Shown: positions 8,939 to 16,850 of the stretch, in pieces
Position numbering within the stretch: position 1 is the stretch's first letter
How the letters are laid out: each line of letters starts with the position of its first letter
Source: Streptococcus mutans
GTDB lineage: Bacteria > Bacillota > Bacilli > Lactobacillales > Streptococcaceae
NCBI RefSeq assembly: GCF_006739205.1
Contig: NZ_AP019720.1
Coordinates: forward strand, 1,550,001-1,614,000
DNA: 64,000 bases
Direction of reading: 5' to 3'
The notes under the pieces: generated by a model
What the model saw: only the letters and a program-made list of their open reading frames with translations
Database searches by the model: none
What the model was told of the DNA's origin: nothing
Made by a program: the position numbers and the translations under genes

Positions 8939-10266
8939 AGATCTCCTCTCAGGTATTTTTCTACTGTCTGTCTCAGTAAATCAGGAAACAGCAATTGTCC
9001 TTTTCTTGATGTTAGGCTATTAAAATAAGGAGCAAAATAATATTGATCCACTAAAACAAGGCTCATTTTATCTTTTCTGCCAATAGCCTTATTATTATAC
9101 ACTATTTTTCCATTTTTGTAAGTAAAACCACTCGTTACTACTTTGCCGAACTGTTTACCGCGAAAGCCCATACCACGAATCTGCTGACTAGCTAATAAAT
9201 CTGCTTGCGAAAAGATATCGTGACAGATTTCTAAGAGTTCAGTTTGTGTCACTTGAAATTTGACCAGACGCATTTGATGGGGTAAGGATTTGTGGAGGTC
9301 TGCCTTAGTAAGATTTTGCGAAAAAGGCTCAACAACCAATCCTGTGTTTATAATAGCTAAATCTGCAACAGCTGACTTCTTCATTGCCTCCATCACTAAA
9401 TCTGCACACTCTTTCAAACTTGGTTGGCGAGATAATTTGCAGATCAAATTCTCTGCCAGCAACTTTTCGCCTTCTTCAAAAAGATGGGCAACAAAAGCCG
9501 CATCTTCTTTTTCCGAATCAAGATCACTGGTTGGCACAGCTTCAATAGCGATATCCGTCAAGCTATGATCTTCAAAATCCAAATCAATTTGTCCCACATG
9601 ATCTCCGTAACGCCCTGCCGCTGCTAGATAAGTGCCATTGACAACCTCACCTTCTTCAAAGACATGGTGCGTATGGGCGCCAATAATCAAATCAATTTCA
9701 GGAACTTGACGCGCTATTTTTTCATCTAAACGAATGCCTAAATGGCTAAGTAAAATACGAAAATCTGCTGCCGCTACCTCTGGATTTTCCAAATCTTTTT
9801 TAAGACTGGAAATCGCATCAAGAACTTGCCAACCATTAGGCACATAAGTCCAATAGTAAGGAAAAGTGTAAGCCAAAAGTGCCAGTTTTGTCCCAGCTTT
9901 AGTTTCATAAATGACATAAGGCTGAGCCCAAGTAGGACGTCCCTTTTTGTCTCGCAAATTTCCTAAGATGACTTGGAAGTCAGCTTTATGATAAAGCTGA
10001 TTGATTTCAGCCTTTGCTAGACCAATGCCTTCATTATTGCCAATCGTCGCAAAATCAATTCCTAGATCGTTCATCAAATCAACATTTACCCTACCAGCGC
10101 TCACATCGGTCAAAGGATGGCTTTTATCTACATTATCACCAATATCAAATCTTAACACTTCCCTCTGTGTTTTTGAATGTTCAGCAAAAAAACGCTTAAT
10201 CTTTGGATAAGCTTCAAAGTGAGAATGTAAATCATTGATATGCAAAATACGCAGACTTTCTTTCAT
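8935..10266 (-). CDS. bifunctional metallophosphatase / 5'-nucleotidase (YunD-like)
   Basis: The 443-residue protein has a calcineurin-like phosphoesterase domain at the N-terminus: HINDLHSHF (metal ligands D and H), GDNVDKS, GNNEG where most relatives have GNHE, LSHLG and GAHTHH. A 5'-nucleotidase C-terminal domain follows (about 270-420), with IINTGLV and FRGKQFGKVV. There is no signal peptide, so it is probably cytosolic, unlike secreted UshA-type enzymes. It overlaps the yutD-like gene and heads that operon. The Asn replacing His in GN(H/N)E is worth noting. Confidence 0.85.
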   Translation of the reverse strand: MKESLRILHINDLHSHFEAYPKIKRFFAEHSKTQREVLRFDIGDNVDKSHPLTDVSAGRVNVDLMNDLGIDFATIGNNEGIGLAKAEINQLYHKADFQVILGNLRDKKGRPTWAQPYVIYETKAGTKLALLAYTFPYYWTYVPNGWQVLDAISSLKKDLENPEVAAADFRILLSHLGIRLDEKIARQVPEIDLIIGAHTHHVFEEGEVVNGTYLAAAGRYGDHVGQIDLDFEDHSLTDIAIEAVPTSDLDSEKEDAAFVAHLFEEGEKLLAENLICKLSRQPSLKECADLVMEAMKKSAVADLAIINTGLVVEPFSQNLTKADLHKSLPHQMRLVKFQVTQTELLEICHDIFSQADLLASQQIRGMGFRGKQFGKVVTSGFTYKNGKIVYNNKAIGRKDKMSLVLVDQYYFAPYFNSLTSRKGQLLFPDLLRQTVEKYLRGDL

Positions 10267-10306
10267 TCTTTTATTTTAACATTTTCAGCTCTGATATTAA
10301 AAGAGA

Positions 10307-10340
10307 AAATAAAAGTCCTAGAAATTCTAGAACCTTTATT
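10307..10340 (-). terminator. terminator after sepM
   Basis: AATAAAAG...CTAG...CTAG...CTTTATT forms an imperfect hairpin just after (and touching) the sepM stop codon, followed on the minus strand by a T-rich run. Confidence 0.45.
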
Positions 10341-11379
10341 AGTGTTTTCTTAGGTAATCAATAGCCTCCTGCACATTTTTAACAGGGACAATCTTCATCT
10401 TAGTGCCTAATTTTTTTGCAGCCTGCTTAGCTTCTTGATAATTAGTGAGAGCTTTGGGATTTTTTTTCAAAATTGCCTTACTTACAGGATTATTGGGAAC
10501 AAAAAAGATATCTGCATTAATCCTATCTGCTGCTGCCACTTTCATATCAGCACCGCCAATATCCCCAACAGACCCGTCTTCTCCAATAGTACCAGTACCT
10601 GCAATAATACGACCCTTACGTAAGTCCTCTTTCACTAGTTGATCGTAAATATCAAGGGTAAACATGAGACCGGCACTTGGCCCTCCAATACCATTTGTGC
10701 TAAATTCGATTTTATCATCAGAAGTGACCTTGGTATGATCAACCAAGCCAATGCCAATACCATTTTTGCCATTTGACAATTTAATAACTTTGCCCTTGGC
10801 TGTTTTCTTCTTATTTTCAGAAGTATATTGAACACTGACCTTGCTGCCTAATTTCAGTCCAGACACATATTTAATCAATTCTTTTGAACTATGAAAGGTC
10901 TTGTCATTAACGCCTGTTACAGTATCAGCAATATTTAAAACACCCTTGAATGTTGAATTCTTACTAACCTGCAAAACATAAACACCCATATAATTAAAGC
11001 TTGCCTTTTTATGAGCTAAAGAAAGAGCTTTATAGATAGCTCCATTTTGTGAGGTTTCCATATAAAACTGATTAATCCTCATATAATCCGCATCACTAAC
11101 ACCACCAGTTGTTTCCTTGGCACTGGTAATTTCTGTAAAAGGGGTCAGCCAAGCATAGAGGACTTGTATGGGGGTTGCCTTACTAAGAGAGACAGCTACA
11201 AAATTATAAGATCCCTTCTCTTTATCTTCTTTATGATTAACCGTCACAACAGAACGAATATCATAGGCTCCGCCGGGCATTTCTAAATAGTAAGGAAGAG
11301 GAAAAAAGAATACCATTAAAAGCAAAATAAGACTGATACCGCTGATTAGCCACCATTTAAATTTTTTGTTTGTTTTCAC
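10339..11379 (-). CDS. sepM: SepM: membrane-anchored PDZ / S16 (Lon-type) peptidase that matures competence-stimulating peptide
   Basis: The 346-residue protein has one N-terminal membrane helix (about 9-30), a PDZ domain (about 128-205) and a Lon-like S16 peptidase domain. The catalytic Ser235 is in GIGGPSAGLMF and Lys280 in GSVGDIGGADMKV, giving the Ser-Lys dyad. In S. mutans this protein removes three C-terminal residues from the 21-residue CSP to give the active 18-residue pheromone (established). The gene order rsmD-coaD-sepM and its overlap with coaD agree. The active domain would face outside the cell. Confidence 0.93.
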   Translation of the reverse strand: MKTNKKFKWWLISGISLILLLMVFFFPLPYYLEMPGGAYDIRSVVTVNHKEDKEKGSYNFVAVSLSKATPIQVLYAWLTPFTEITSAKETTGGVSDADYMRINQFYMETSQNGAIYKALSLAHKKASFNYMGVYVLQVSKNSTFKGVLNIADTVTGVNDKTFHSSKELIKYVSGLKLGSKVSVQYTSENKKKTAKGKVIKLSNGKNGIGIGLVDHTKVTSDDKIEFSTNGIGGPSAGLMFTLDIYDQLVKEDLRKGRIIAGTGTIGEDGSVGDIGGADMKVAAADRINADIFFVPNNPVSKAILKKNPKALTNYQEAKQAAKKLGTKMKIVPVKNVQEAIDYLRKH

Positions 11380-11857
11380 ATTTTTTCTCCACTTCTTTTA
11401 CAACTCCCTGCGGAACATAAGGACTGATGTCTGCCCCAAAATGAATAAGCTCGCGTATCCGACTAGAACTGAAATAACGATAGTCTAAAGCTGTTAATAA
11501 AAACACAGTTTCAATTTCTTTAGCTAATTGACTATTGAAAAAGGCGAGATTAGCTTCATACTCCAAATCTTGCGCATTTCTTAGCCCTCGAACTAAATGT
11601 GTAACCTGATGCTGTCTGGCAATATCAACTGCTAAACTATCTCGAGCTGCAACGACTTCAACATTTTTTAAATCACCCAATGCTTCTTTTAGCATAATTT
11701 GCCGCCTAGCAGGTTCAAACAAGCCAGTCTTATCTTTATTGTAAAAAAGCCCAACATAAAGTTTATCAAAAAGTCCGCTAGCACGACGAATAATATCCAC
11801 ATGTCCATTTGTCACAGGATCAAAAGATCCTGCAAAGAGTCCAATTCTATCTGACAT
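11357..11857 (-). CDS. coaD: phosphopantetheine adenylyltransferase
   Basis: The 166-residue enzyme converts 4'-phosphopantetheine and ATP to dephospho-CoA, the penultimate step of CoA synthesis. It has the nucleotidyltransferase motif GSFDPVTNGHVD near the N-terminus and YFSSSRIREL (the SSS-x-R motif) near residue 130. It overlaps rsmD by 11 bases at the front and sepM by 23 bases at the back, indicating one tightly coupled transcript. Length is normal. Confidence 0.95.
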   Translation of the reverse strand: MSDRIGLFAGSFDPVTNGHVDIIRRASGLFDKLYVGLFYNKDKTGLFEPARRQIMLKEALGDLKNVEVVAARDSLAVDIARQHQVTHLVRGLRNAQDLEYEANLAFFNSQLAKEIETVFLLTALDYRYFSSSRIRELIHFGADISPYVPQGVVKEVEKKCENKQKI

Positions 11858-12395
11858 AAACCGTTACCTTAGAAATCCCATAAATTTTTTGTTTCCAAAT
11901 GCCTAATTCTGCAACTTCTTCTGGCAGCTCAACCGCTTTATCCGTTTCACAGACAACCATAACTTCCTCAGACAAAAGCTTTCGCTGACAGAGTTCCTCA
12001 ATGGTTTTCATAATTTCTTCTTTTGCGTATGGTGGATCTAAAAAAATCAAGTCAAACTGTTCATTTAAATTTGTCAGAGCACGCGCTGCATCCATTTTTA
12101 ACAGTTGGAATTTATTTCCTTCTTTAGTCATCCTGATATTAGCTTCAATAACAGCTTGAGCTCTGCGATTCTTCTCCACCAAGACTGCCCCAGTCATTCC
12201 TCTTGAAATCGCTTCAATAGAAAGACCCCCACTGCCTGCAAAAAGATCCAAGACACGACCACCATCAAAATAAGGACCAATCATATTAAAAATGGCACCT
12301 CTAACCTTGTCTGATGTCGGACGAGTTGTCTTACCTTCCAAGGTTTTTAAAGGACGGCCGCCATAATTACCGGAAATAATTCTCATGTCTTCCAT
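11847..12395 (-). CDS. rsmD: 16S rRNA (guanine966-N2)-methyltransferase RsmD
   Basis: The protein carries MRIISGNYGGRPLKT at the front, the SAM motif DLFAGSGGLSIEA and the catalytic LDPPY, all diagnostic of RsmD. It methylates G966 of 16S rRNA in the small subunit. The 182-residue frame begins MEDMRII; most family members begin at the internal Met (start at 12386, 179 residues), and neither ATG has a well-spaced ribosome-binding site, so the start is uncertain by three codons. First gene of the rsmD-coaD-sepM operon. Confidence 0.93.
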   Translation of the reverse strand: MEDMRIISGNYGGRPLKTLEGKTTRPTSDKVRGAIFNMIGPYFDGGRVLDLFAGSGGLSIEAISRGMTGAVLVEKNRRAQAVIEANIRMTKEGNKFQLLKMDAARALTNLNEQFDLIFLDPPYAKEEIMKTIEELCQRKLLSEEVMVVCETDKAVELPEEVAELGIWKQKIYGISKVTVYVR

Positions 12396-12968
12396 TATAT
12401 CAAAAAGTATAACAATTTCGTACTGGCAAATAATTAAGTAACTATTAAAATAAAAAAGCTAAAGAGTTTGCCACCAGATTGAAAGCAGCTTATAACAAGG
12501 ACTTTCATAACATTCAGCATGTTTATAGTCCTGTCATTATTTCTTTTACCATTCTAAGTAACAGTATTAAGAGTCTATCAGTATCAGCCAACCACTTTCG
12601 ATCCATCGAATTAATTGTTCAATTCGATTTAGTTTAAGACTCAACAACATTTAAAATGCAATCTTTTGTAAAATACTCCCTTTACTAACTAAATACGTTG
12701 TACCGTGATCAAAACTTATATAGGCTGGAGACATTGAAATCAGCAAACTCAATATCCAATTGTGAAATTTCCTAGGAGTTCGCTGATGTCTATCATCACT
12801 TGAGCAAAGTATAAGGAAAGGCAAACTAGATTGTACTTGATTGTACTTTGATTTTAAATCAGTATAAATTATTATAACTAAACTTTTATGATAACAAAAG
12901 AGATTAGAATACAATAATCCTAATCTCCATTGAGCATAAAATGTTTTTGTACTAAACATAAGTCCAAC
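12396..12968. other. 573-base gene-free interval, probably decayed
   Basis: No convincing gene, RNA or terminator is visible. A minus-strand frame (12960-12651) could encode 102 residues but has no ribosome-binding site or family features. Around 12570-12640 the minus strand reads LNRIEQLIRWIESGWL before a stop, which looks more protein-like than the surroundings and may be a fragment of a lost gene. The tract separates core genes from the accessory segment that follows. Confidence 0.4.
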
Positions 12969-14744
12969 TTAAACAAGATGATAATCTTTCAGTAATTTTT
13001 CAAGATCTGTCCCCTTAGTTTTTTTCAATAATTCTTTTAGTGCAATCTTTTCAGATAAATTTAATTTCATATCTGTAATCTTTTTGCCATCACGAAGGGC
13101 AACTGCTGCATGCAACAGATCACGGATATCATAAGTGCTTCCCCAAACTTCTGGAACACCGCGATCCACATTCAACAAAGTATAAACAGCTTCCATCCCT
13201 GTCCGAATAGAATATTCCGTCGTAAAGATTGTATCTCTTTTTGTTTGTGCAAATTGTCCTAAAAAGGCAAAATTAACAGCACCTTGTGGAACTACATCTG
13301 GACGATCTCCCTCTTCTCTTGGCATAAAGAAAGCTGTAATATAGGGCATCATACAAGGAACAGTCTTGGCACTTTTTTTAGCCATTTCATCAATTTCTGA
13401 TAGAGGAACACCTAAATGATAGAGCCATTCTGCGCATATTTCTTTTCCCGTACAATCCCTCATTGGTTTTTTAATATAATCTCCTTCTTTATCAGAAAAG
13501 AGCGCATAAACCCAAACAACCAGCTGATCTTTAGGTTGGTTATGGAATTGCGGCTGACGATTGATGGTCCAGCTCATTAACCAATTAGAATCACGAACAG
13601 TAACAATACCACCTGTCACGATCTTTCCTGAGAATGGATCCCGTTTACAAATTTTTTGAATGTATGGCGGAATCTTATCATCCAAAGTTGTCACGGTTGC
13701 GCTCATCCAATTTGTCTGCTCAGGATCATAGCAGAATTTATCAGGATGCCCAAAAGAGGGATCTTGCTTAGCAATTTGACGCCACATATCCCAACCACCG
13801 CCTTCACGAATCTCACAATTAAAGACTGCCGCTTTATCCTGACTGCCATAGCTTGAATTTTCTACACAGCCGCCATTTGTAATAAAAACTAGATCATTTT
13901 CTGTCAAGTCAATTTTTTCGCCTTGGCCATCACGAATCACTGCGATACTTTTAGCTGCTTTTTTATCTTTTTGAATATCAAATGTAATATTAACCACCTT
14001 AGTATTGTAATGAAACACAACCCCAAATGACTCAAGATATTTGATCATTGGCAAAATCATCGATTCGTATTGATTGTACTTTGTGAAGCGCAAAGCCGTA
14101 AAGTCAGGCAAGCCACTAATATGATGAATGAAGCGCTTCAGATAAAGTTTCATTTCTAAGGCAGAATGCCAATTTTCAAAAGCAAACATTGTCCGCCAAT
14201 AAAGCCAGAAATTAGAATCAAAGACTTCACCATCAAAAACTTCGTTAATACGTTTATTATATAAATCTTCGTCTGGTGTGAAGAATAAATGCATAATCTC
14301 TTTGGCCCCTTTATCGGACAAGGTAAATTTTTTATCAGTATGGGCATCTTGTCCTTGCTTTTTCGTTGCACGGCAAAGCGAATAGTTGGGGTCTGCTTTA
14401 TTGAGCCAGTAATATTCATCAAGAACACTTATGCCTTCCGTTTCAATAGACGGAATTGAACGAAATAAGTCCCACATACATTCAAAATGATTGTCCATCT
14501 CACGACCGCCACGCATCACATAACCAATATCACTGTATTGATAACCATCACAAGCACCACCAGGAATGGGATCTTTTTCCAAAATATGCACTTGTTTACC
14601 GGGCATTTGTCCATCGCGAACTAGAAAACAGGCAGCAGACAGAGCGGCCAAACCAGAACCAATAATATAAGCCGATTTGTGTTCAACACCTGCAGGTTTT
14701 CTAGGGCGAGCAAAAGCTTCATAATTTCCACTTGAATAATACAT
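12969..14744 (-). CDS. oleate hydratase (MCRA family, FAD-dependent)
   Basis: The 591-residue protein is a 67-kDa myosin-cross-reactive-antigen family member. These enzymes add water to the cis-9 bond of oleic acid to give 10-hydroxystearate, detoxifying host or dietary unsaturated fatty acids. The FAD motif IIGSGLAALSAACFL is at about residues 28-42, followed by EKDPIPGGACDG and MRGGREMDNHFECMWDLF, conserved across the family. The start at 14744 was chosen because GGAGG lies 7 bases upstream; an ATG 24 codons earlier lacks one. It lies next to a TetR regulator that probably controls it. Confidence 0.93.
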   Translation of the reverse strand: MYYSSGNYEAFARPRKPAGVEHKSAYIIGSGLAALSAACFLVRDGQMPGKQVHILEKDPIPGGACDGYQYSDIGYVMRGGREMDNHFECMWDLFRSIPSIETEGISVLDEYYWLNKADPNYSLCRATKKQGQDAHTDKKFTLSDKGAKEIMHLFFTPDEDLYNKRINEVFDGEVFDSNFWLYWRTMFAFENWHSALEMKLYLKRFIHHISGLPDFTALRFTKYNQYESMILPMIKYLESFGVVFHYNTKVVNITFDIQKDKKAAKSIAVIRDGQGEKIDLTENDLVFITNGGCVENSSYGSQDKAAVFNCEIREGGGWDMWRQIAKQDPSFGHPDKFCYDPEQTNWMSATVTTLDDKIPPYIQKICKRDPFSGKIVTGGIVTVRDSNWLMSWTINRQPQFHNQPKDQLVVWVYALFSDKEGDYIKKPMRDCTGKEICAEWLYHLGVPLSEIDEMAKKSAKTVPCMMPYITAFFMPREEGDRPDVVPQGAVNFAFLGQFAQTKRDTIFTTEYSIRTGMEAVYTLLNVDRGVPEVWGSTYDIRDLLHAAVALRDGKKITDMKLNLSEKIALKELLKKTKGTDLEKLLKDYHLV

Positions 14745-14804
14745 TCTGATACCTCCATAAAACTTACCTTTATTGTAGAAAACCTTCATCTCAAAAACAA
14801 TAAA

Positions 14805-14850
14805 CAAAAAAAGCAAGTTGATTAAAAATTTATCAAAACTAGCTTTTTGT
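14805..14850. terminator. terminator-like stem-loop between tetR and the oleate hydratase gene
   Basis: AAAAAAGCAAGTT pairs imperfectly with AAACTAGCTTTTT around an AT-rich loop. It follows the tetR stop codon on the minus strand and precedes the oleate hydratase leader. Confidence 0.5.
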
Positions 14851-14864
14851 TCAATTATTTTTCA

Positions 14865-15431
14865 TTATTGATCATTAGTCTTATCATAGTGATGAAGAGC
14901 TGTCACAATATTGCCATGCACTAAAGAATCCAAGTGTTTCACGATGATACGAGGATCTTCTTTCATATCCTTTCTAATCCAATCCAACATCAAACCGACA
15001 AGAGCAAATTTATAAAAGTCCGCAATAAAACCCTTTTCTTCATCATTGACTTTCAGTCTCTTAGCTTTTTCATTAACAACATTAATCATTAAATCATAGG
15101 TTAAAGTATAAAGATAAGTTTCAATCTGCTCCCTGCTAACTGAATGATAGACATTCATGATAAAGGGTTTATTGGCTATCACGGCATTAAAAATTCGCAA
15201 TAAGCCTTCCTCCCATGTCTCATAATCTTTATTTTCTCCTAAAGCTTGGCTAGCATTCTCAATACAAACCCATTCAATCAAGTCATAAATATCCTTAAAG
15301 TGATAATAAAAAGTCATGCGGCTAATGCCGCAATCATCTGTTATGTCCCGAATTGTAATCTTAGGCAAGGGCTTTTGTAACAACAAATGTTTGAGAGAGT
15401 CCTCTAAAGCTTTTTTAGTTGTTTGTGACAT
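14865..15431 (-). CDS. TetR-family transcriptional regulator
   Basis: The 188-residue protein starts with the TetR DNA-binding helices: TKKALEDSLKHLLLQKPLPKITIRDIT, then CGISRMTFYYHFKDIYDLIEW (about residues 32-52). The ligand-binding part (60-188) resembles the DhaS-like or dihydroxyacetone-kinase-regulator subgroup. It lies directly upstream of the oleate hydratase gene on the same strand, with a stem-loop between. A perfect AGTCCA-T-TGGACT palindrome at 15512-15524, 81 bases before its start, and a tandem 9-base repeat at 15478-15495 are candidate operator parts. Confidence 0.85.
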   Translation of the reverse strand: MSQTTKKALEDSLKHLLLQKPLPKITIRDITDDCGISRMTFYYHFKDIYDLIEWVCIENASQALGENKDYETWEEGLLRIFNAVIANKPFIMNVYHSVSREQIETYLYTLTYDLMINVVNEKAKRLKVNDEEKGFIADFYKFALVGLMLDWIRKDMKEDPRIIVKHLDSLVHGNIVTALHHYDKTNDQ

Positions 15432-15477
15432 GAACTAACTAACCTCAATTCAATACATTATTTTTAACCCGTGGTGC

Positions 15478-15524
15478 TAGTTTATTTAGTTTATTTTTTA
15501 GTTCACAAAAAAGTCCATTGGACT
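15478..15524. promoter_or_regulatory. candidate regulatory region: tandem TAGTTTATT repeat and AGTCCA-T-TGGACT palindrome
   Basis: TAGTTTATT occurs twice head-to-tail (15478-15486, 15487-15495), with a partial third copy at 15499. A perfect 6-1-6 palindrome follows at 15512-15524. The block lies between the tetR start and a plus-strand mini-ORF, so it may be a TetR operator. This is inference from symmetry and position. Confidence 0.4.
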
Positions 15525-15560
15525 ATGCTGTTAGTGATCAAACGAACAGGAGACATCCAA

Positions 15561-15605
15561 ATGAACGACTTAAATGATACCGCTAAAAGTCATCATTTGC
15601 AATAA
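15561..15605 (+). CDS. 14-codon mini-ORF with ribosome-binding site (possible remnant or leader)
   Basis: ATG to TAA encodes MNDLNDTAKSHHLQ, with AGGAG 8 bases ahead of the ATG. It is followed by the convergent bacteriocin-like gene. It could be a truncated peptide gene whose body was lost, a small peptide, or chance. No family is recognised. Confidence 0.25.
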   Translation: MNDLNDTAKSHHLQ

Positions 15606-15626
15606 ATTAAAAACGATTTCCCTTTA

Positions 15627-15872
15627 CTATTTTTGGTCTCCGAAGACATCATTATTATTATAGCAATATCCTGCCGCAAGCCCCACATTGATAGCAATAA
15701 CTCCTATTGCTAAGGCAGCTGCTGCTCCCCAAGTAAAGGCTTTATCAAGTTCTTCAACAGTCCCACCCCAGAGGGCCGAACCTAAACCTTCTCCTTCGGT
15801 AGTAGCAAGATATTCATTGTTAGCAATTTCAAAATTGTCAAATACCATTGAATCTAATGTTAGTGTATTCAT
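15627..15872 (-). CDS. class II bacteriocin-like peptide precursor with variant leader
   Basis: The 81-residue precursor has a leader (MNTLTLDSMVFDNFEIANNEYLATTEGEG) matching streptococcal Blp/mutacin-IV-type double-glycine leaders in pattern (F-x-x-F, N-x-E, L-x-x-x-E-G), but the processing site reads Gly-Glu-Gly rather than Gly-Gly. The putative mature part (about 52 residues) is rich in Gly, Ala and Ile, with WGAAAALAIGVIAINVGLAAG and a GxxxG motif, as in two-peptide class IIb bacteriocins, and one Cys. AAAGGAT precedes the ATG. It is third in an operon after a truncated leader and a small membrane protein. It may not be processed normally. Confidence 0.65.
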   Translation of the reverse strand: MNTLTLDSMVFDNFEIANNEYLATTEGEGLGSALWGGTVEELDKAFTWGAAAALAIGVIAINVGLAAGYCYNNNDVFGDQK

Positions 15873-15912
15873 TACAAATCCTTTTAATTGTACTATTTAA
15901 GCCCTATTAAAA

Positions 15913-16116
15913 TTATTTTTTTGTGAATAAGTATTGTAGCATTATACGAGCATCTTTACCATACCTTAACAACATATACAAGGTGAAAACTAGCCCAATA
16001 AGGGAAATAAAAATTTTTACCTTCTCATTTGTTATTGTTTTGCGTAGAAAAAATATAATAACTATAGTACTCGCATACAAACCACACATCACGATAGCAT
16101 TACTGGGATTTTTCAT
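15913..16116 (-). CDS. small two-helix membrane protein, possible bacteriocin immunity protein
   Basis: The 67-residue protein has two hydrophobic helices (about 7-24 and 35-53) and a basic tail ending LFTKK. No named family is recognised. AAAGGAG sits just upstream, inside the end of the preceding mini-ORF, and the two overlap as ATGA, so translation is coupled. Placement between a bacteriocin-type leader and a bacteriocin-like gene suggests an immunity role, which is inference from position only. Confidence 0.5.
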   Translation of the reverse strand: MKNPSNAIVMCGLYASTIVIIFFLRKTITNEKVKIFISLIGLVFTLYMLLRYGKDARIMLQYLFTKK

Positions 16117-16187
16117 AATAACTCCTTTAAATCAATCTGTATATCATTGCGTATCATAGCCATTGAATCTAAAGTTAACGTGTTCAT
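16113..16187 (-). pseudogene. truncated bacteriocin-precursor leader (24 codons)
   Basis: The frame encodes MNTLTLDSMAMIRNDIQIDL and four further residues, then stops. Its first nine residues are identical to those of the 81-residue precursor at 15627-15872, and GGAGA lies 5 bases upstream. After the shared start the leader pattern and all mature sequence are missing, so this looks like a decayed second precursor gene whose ribosome-binding site and promoter still drive the operon. Confidence 0.6.
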
Positions 16188-16218
16188 CAGGTTCTCCTTC
16201 TTTTAAAATTATGCGGTC

Positions 16219-16247
16219 ATTATAACGCTTAAAATTTGCTTATGCAA
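16219..16247 (-). promoter_or_regulatory. promoter of the bacteriocin-like operon
   Basis: On the minus strand TTGCAT (16247-16242) and TATAAT (16224-16219) are 17 bp apart, about 30 bases before the first leader ATG. No paired direct repeats of the ComE-box type were seen upstream. Confidence 0.65.
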
Positions 16248-16350
16248 GGAGATTTGAAATATTTAATGTGAATAGTAACCTTTTGAAAAAAAATCCAAAA
16301 TTTCTGATAATTATTATCTTTTTCTTCACCTTCTCTTCACTATCCAATCA

Positions 16351-16359
16351 TGCTATAAT
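16351..16359 (+). promoter_or_regulatory. extended -10 promoter of the methyltransferase remnant
   Basis: TGC-TATAAT is an extended -10 element whose predicted start site falls at the ATG at 16367. This implies a leaderless mRNA. Confidence 0.5.
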
Positions 16360-16366
16360 GATTTCC

Positions 16367-16723
16367 ATGACGAAGAAAAATCTGCTTAAGGGAGAGCGCA
16401 TTGACCAGCTCTTTTCTACCGATGTTAAAATTATCCAAAATAAGGAAGTTTTCAGCTACTCTGTCGACAGTGTCTTACTGTCGCGTTTTCCCAAGTTTCC
16501 ATCTAAAGGACTGATTGTTGAGCTCTGCAGCGGCAACGGCACAGTCGGCCTCTTTGCCTCCACTCAGACTAAAGCTAATATCCTAGAAATTGAACTCCAA
16601 GAACGGCTGGCTAATATGGGCATGGGCCAGCGTTCCATTGAACTCAATGGGCTAGCTGAGCAGGTGAAGGCGAGTGAAACCTCTAAGAAAAATGCCAGCC
16701 AGCACTATCTCCTAGCCCGATAA
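16367..16723 (+). pseudogene. internally deleted TrmN6-like tRNA1(Val) A37 N6-methyltransferase
   Basis: The frame starts MTKKNLLKGERIDQLFST and carries the family opening with the SAM-binding VELCSGNGTVGLF, through ELQERLANMG and RSIELNGLAEQVK. Intact relatives are about 250 residues and continue through the catalytic NPPY motif. Here the sequence jumps to SKKNASQHYLLAR, a segment that normally follows NPPY, and stops after 118 residues. The catalytic motif and C-terminal half are therefore gone and the gene should be inactive. No ribosome-binding site precedes the ATG; an extended -10 (TGCTATAAT) ends 7 bases upstream, as for leaderless transcripts. Confidence 0.75.
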
Positions 16724-16785
16724 ACAGACTGCTTTTAAGATCATTATAGACTTGTTCTTTAATGGTAAATAGAATTTTTGGGATA

Positions 16786-16815
16786 TTTACAATATCTTTA
16801 CATTTATGTTATAAT
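16786..16815 (+). promoter_or_regulatory. promoter of the repeat-containing lipoprotein gene
   Basis: TTTACA (16786-16791) and TATAAT (16810-16815) are separated by 18 bp. An AGGAGG ribosome-binding site follows at about 16832-16837. Confidence 0.6.
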
Positions 16816-16850
16816 AATGACATCTATTTTTAGGAGGTTCTAGTCGGAAC

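Noticed and set aside
12651..12959. 102-codon minus-strand frame
   Set aside because: No ribosome-binding site, no family pattern and an unusual composition.
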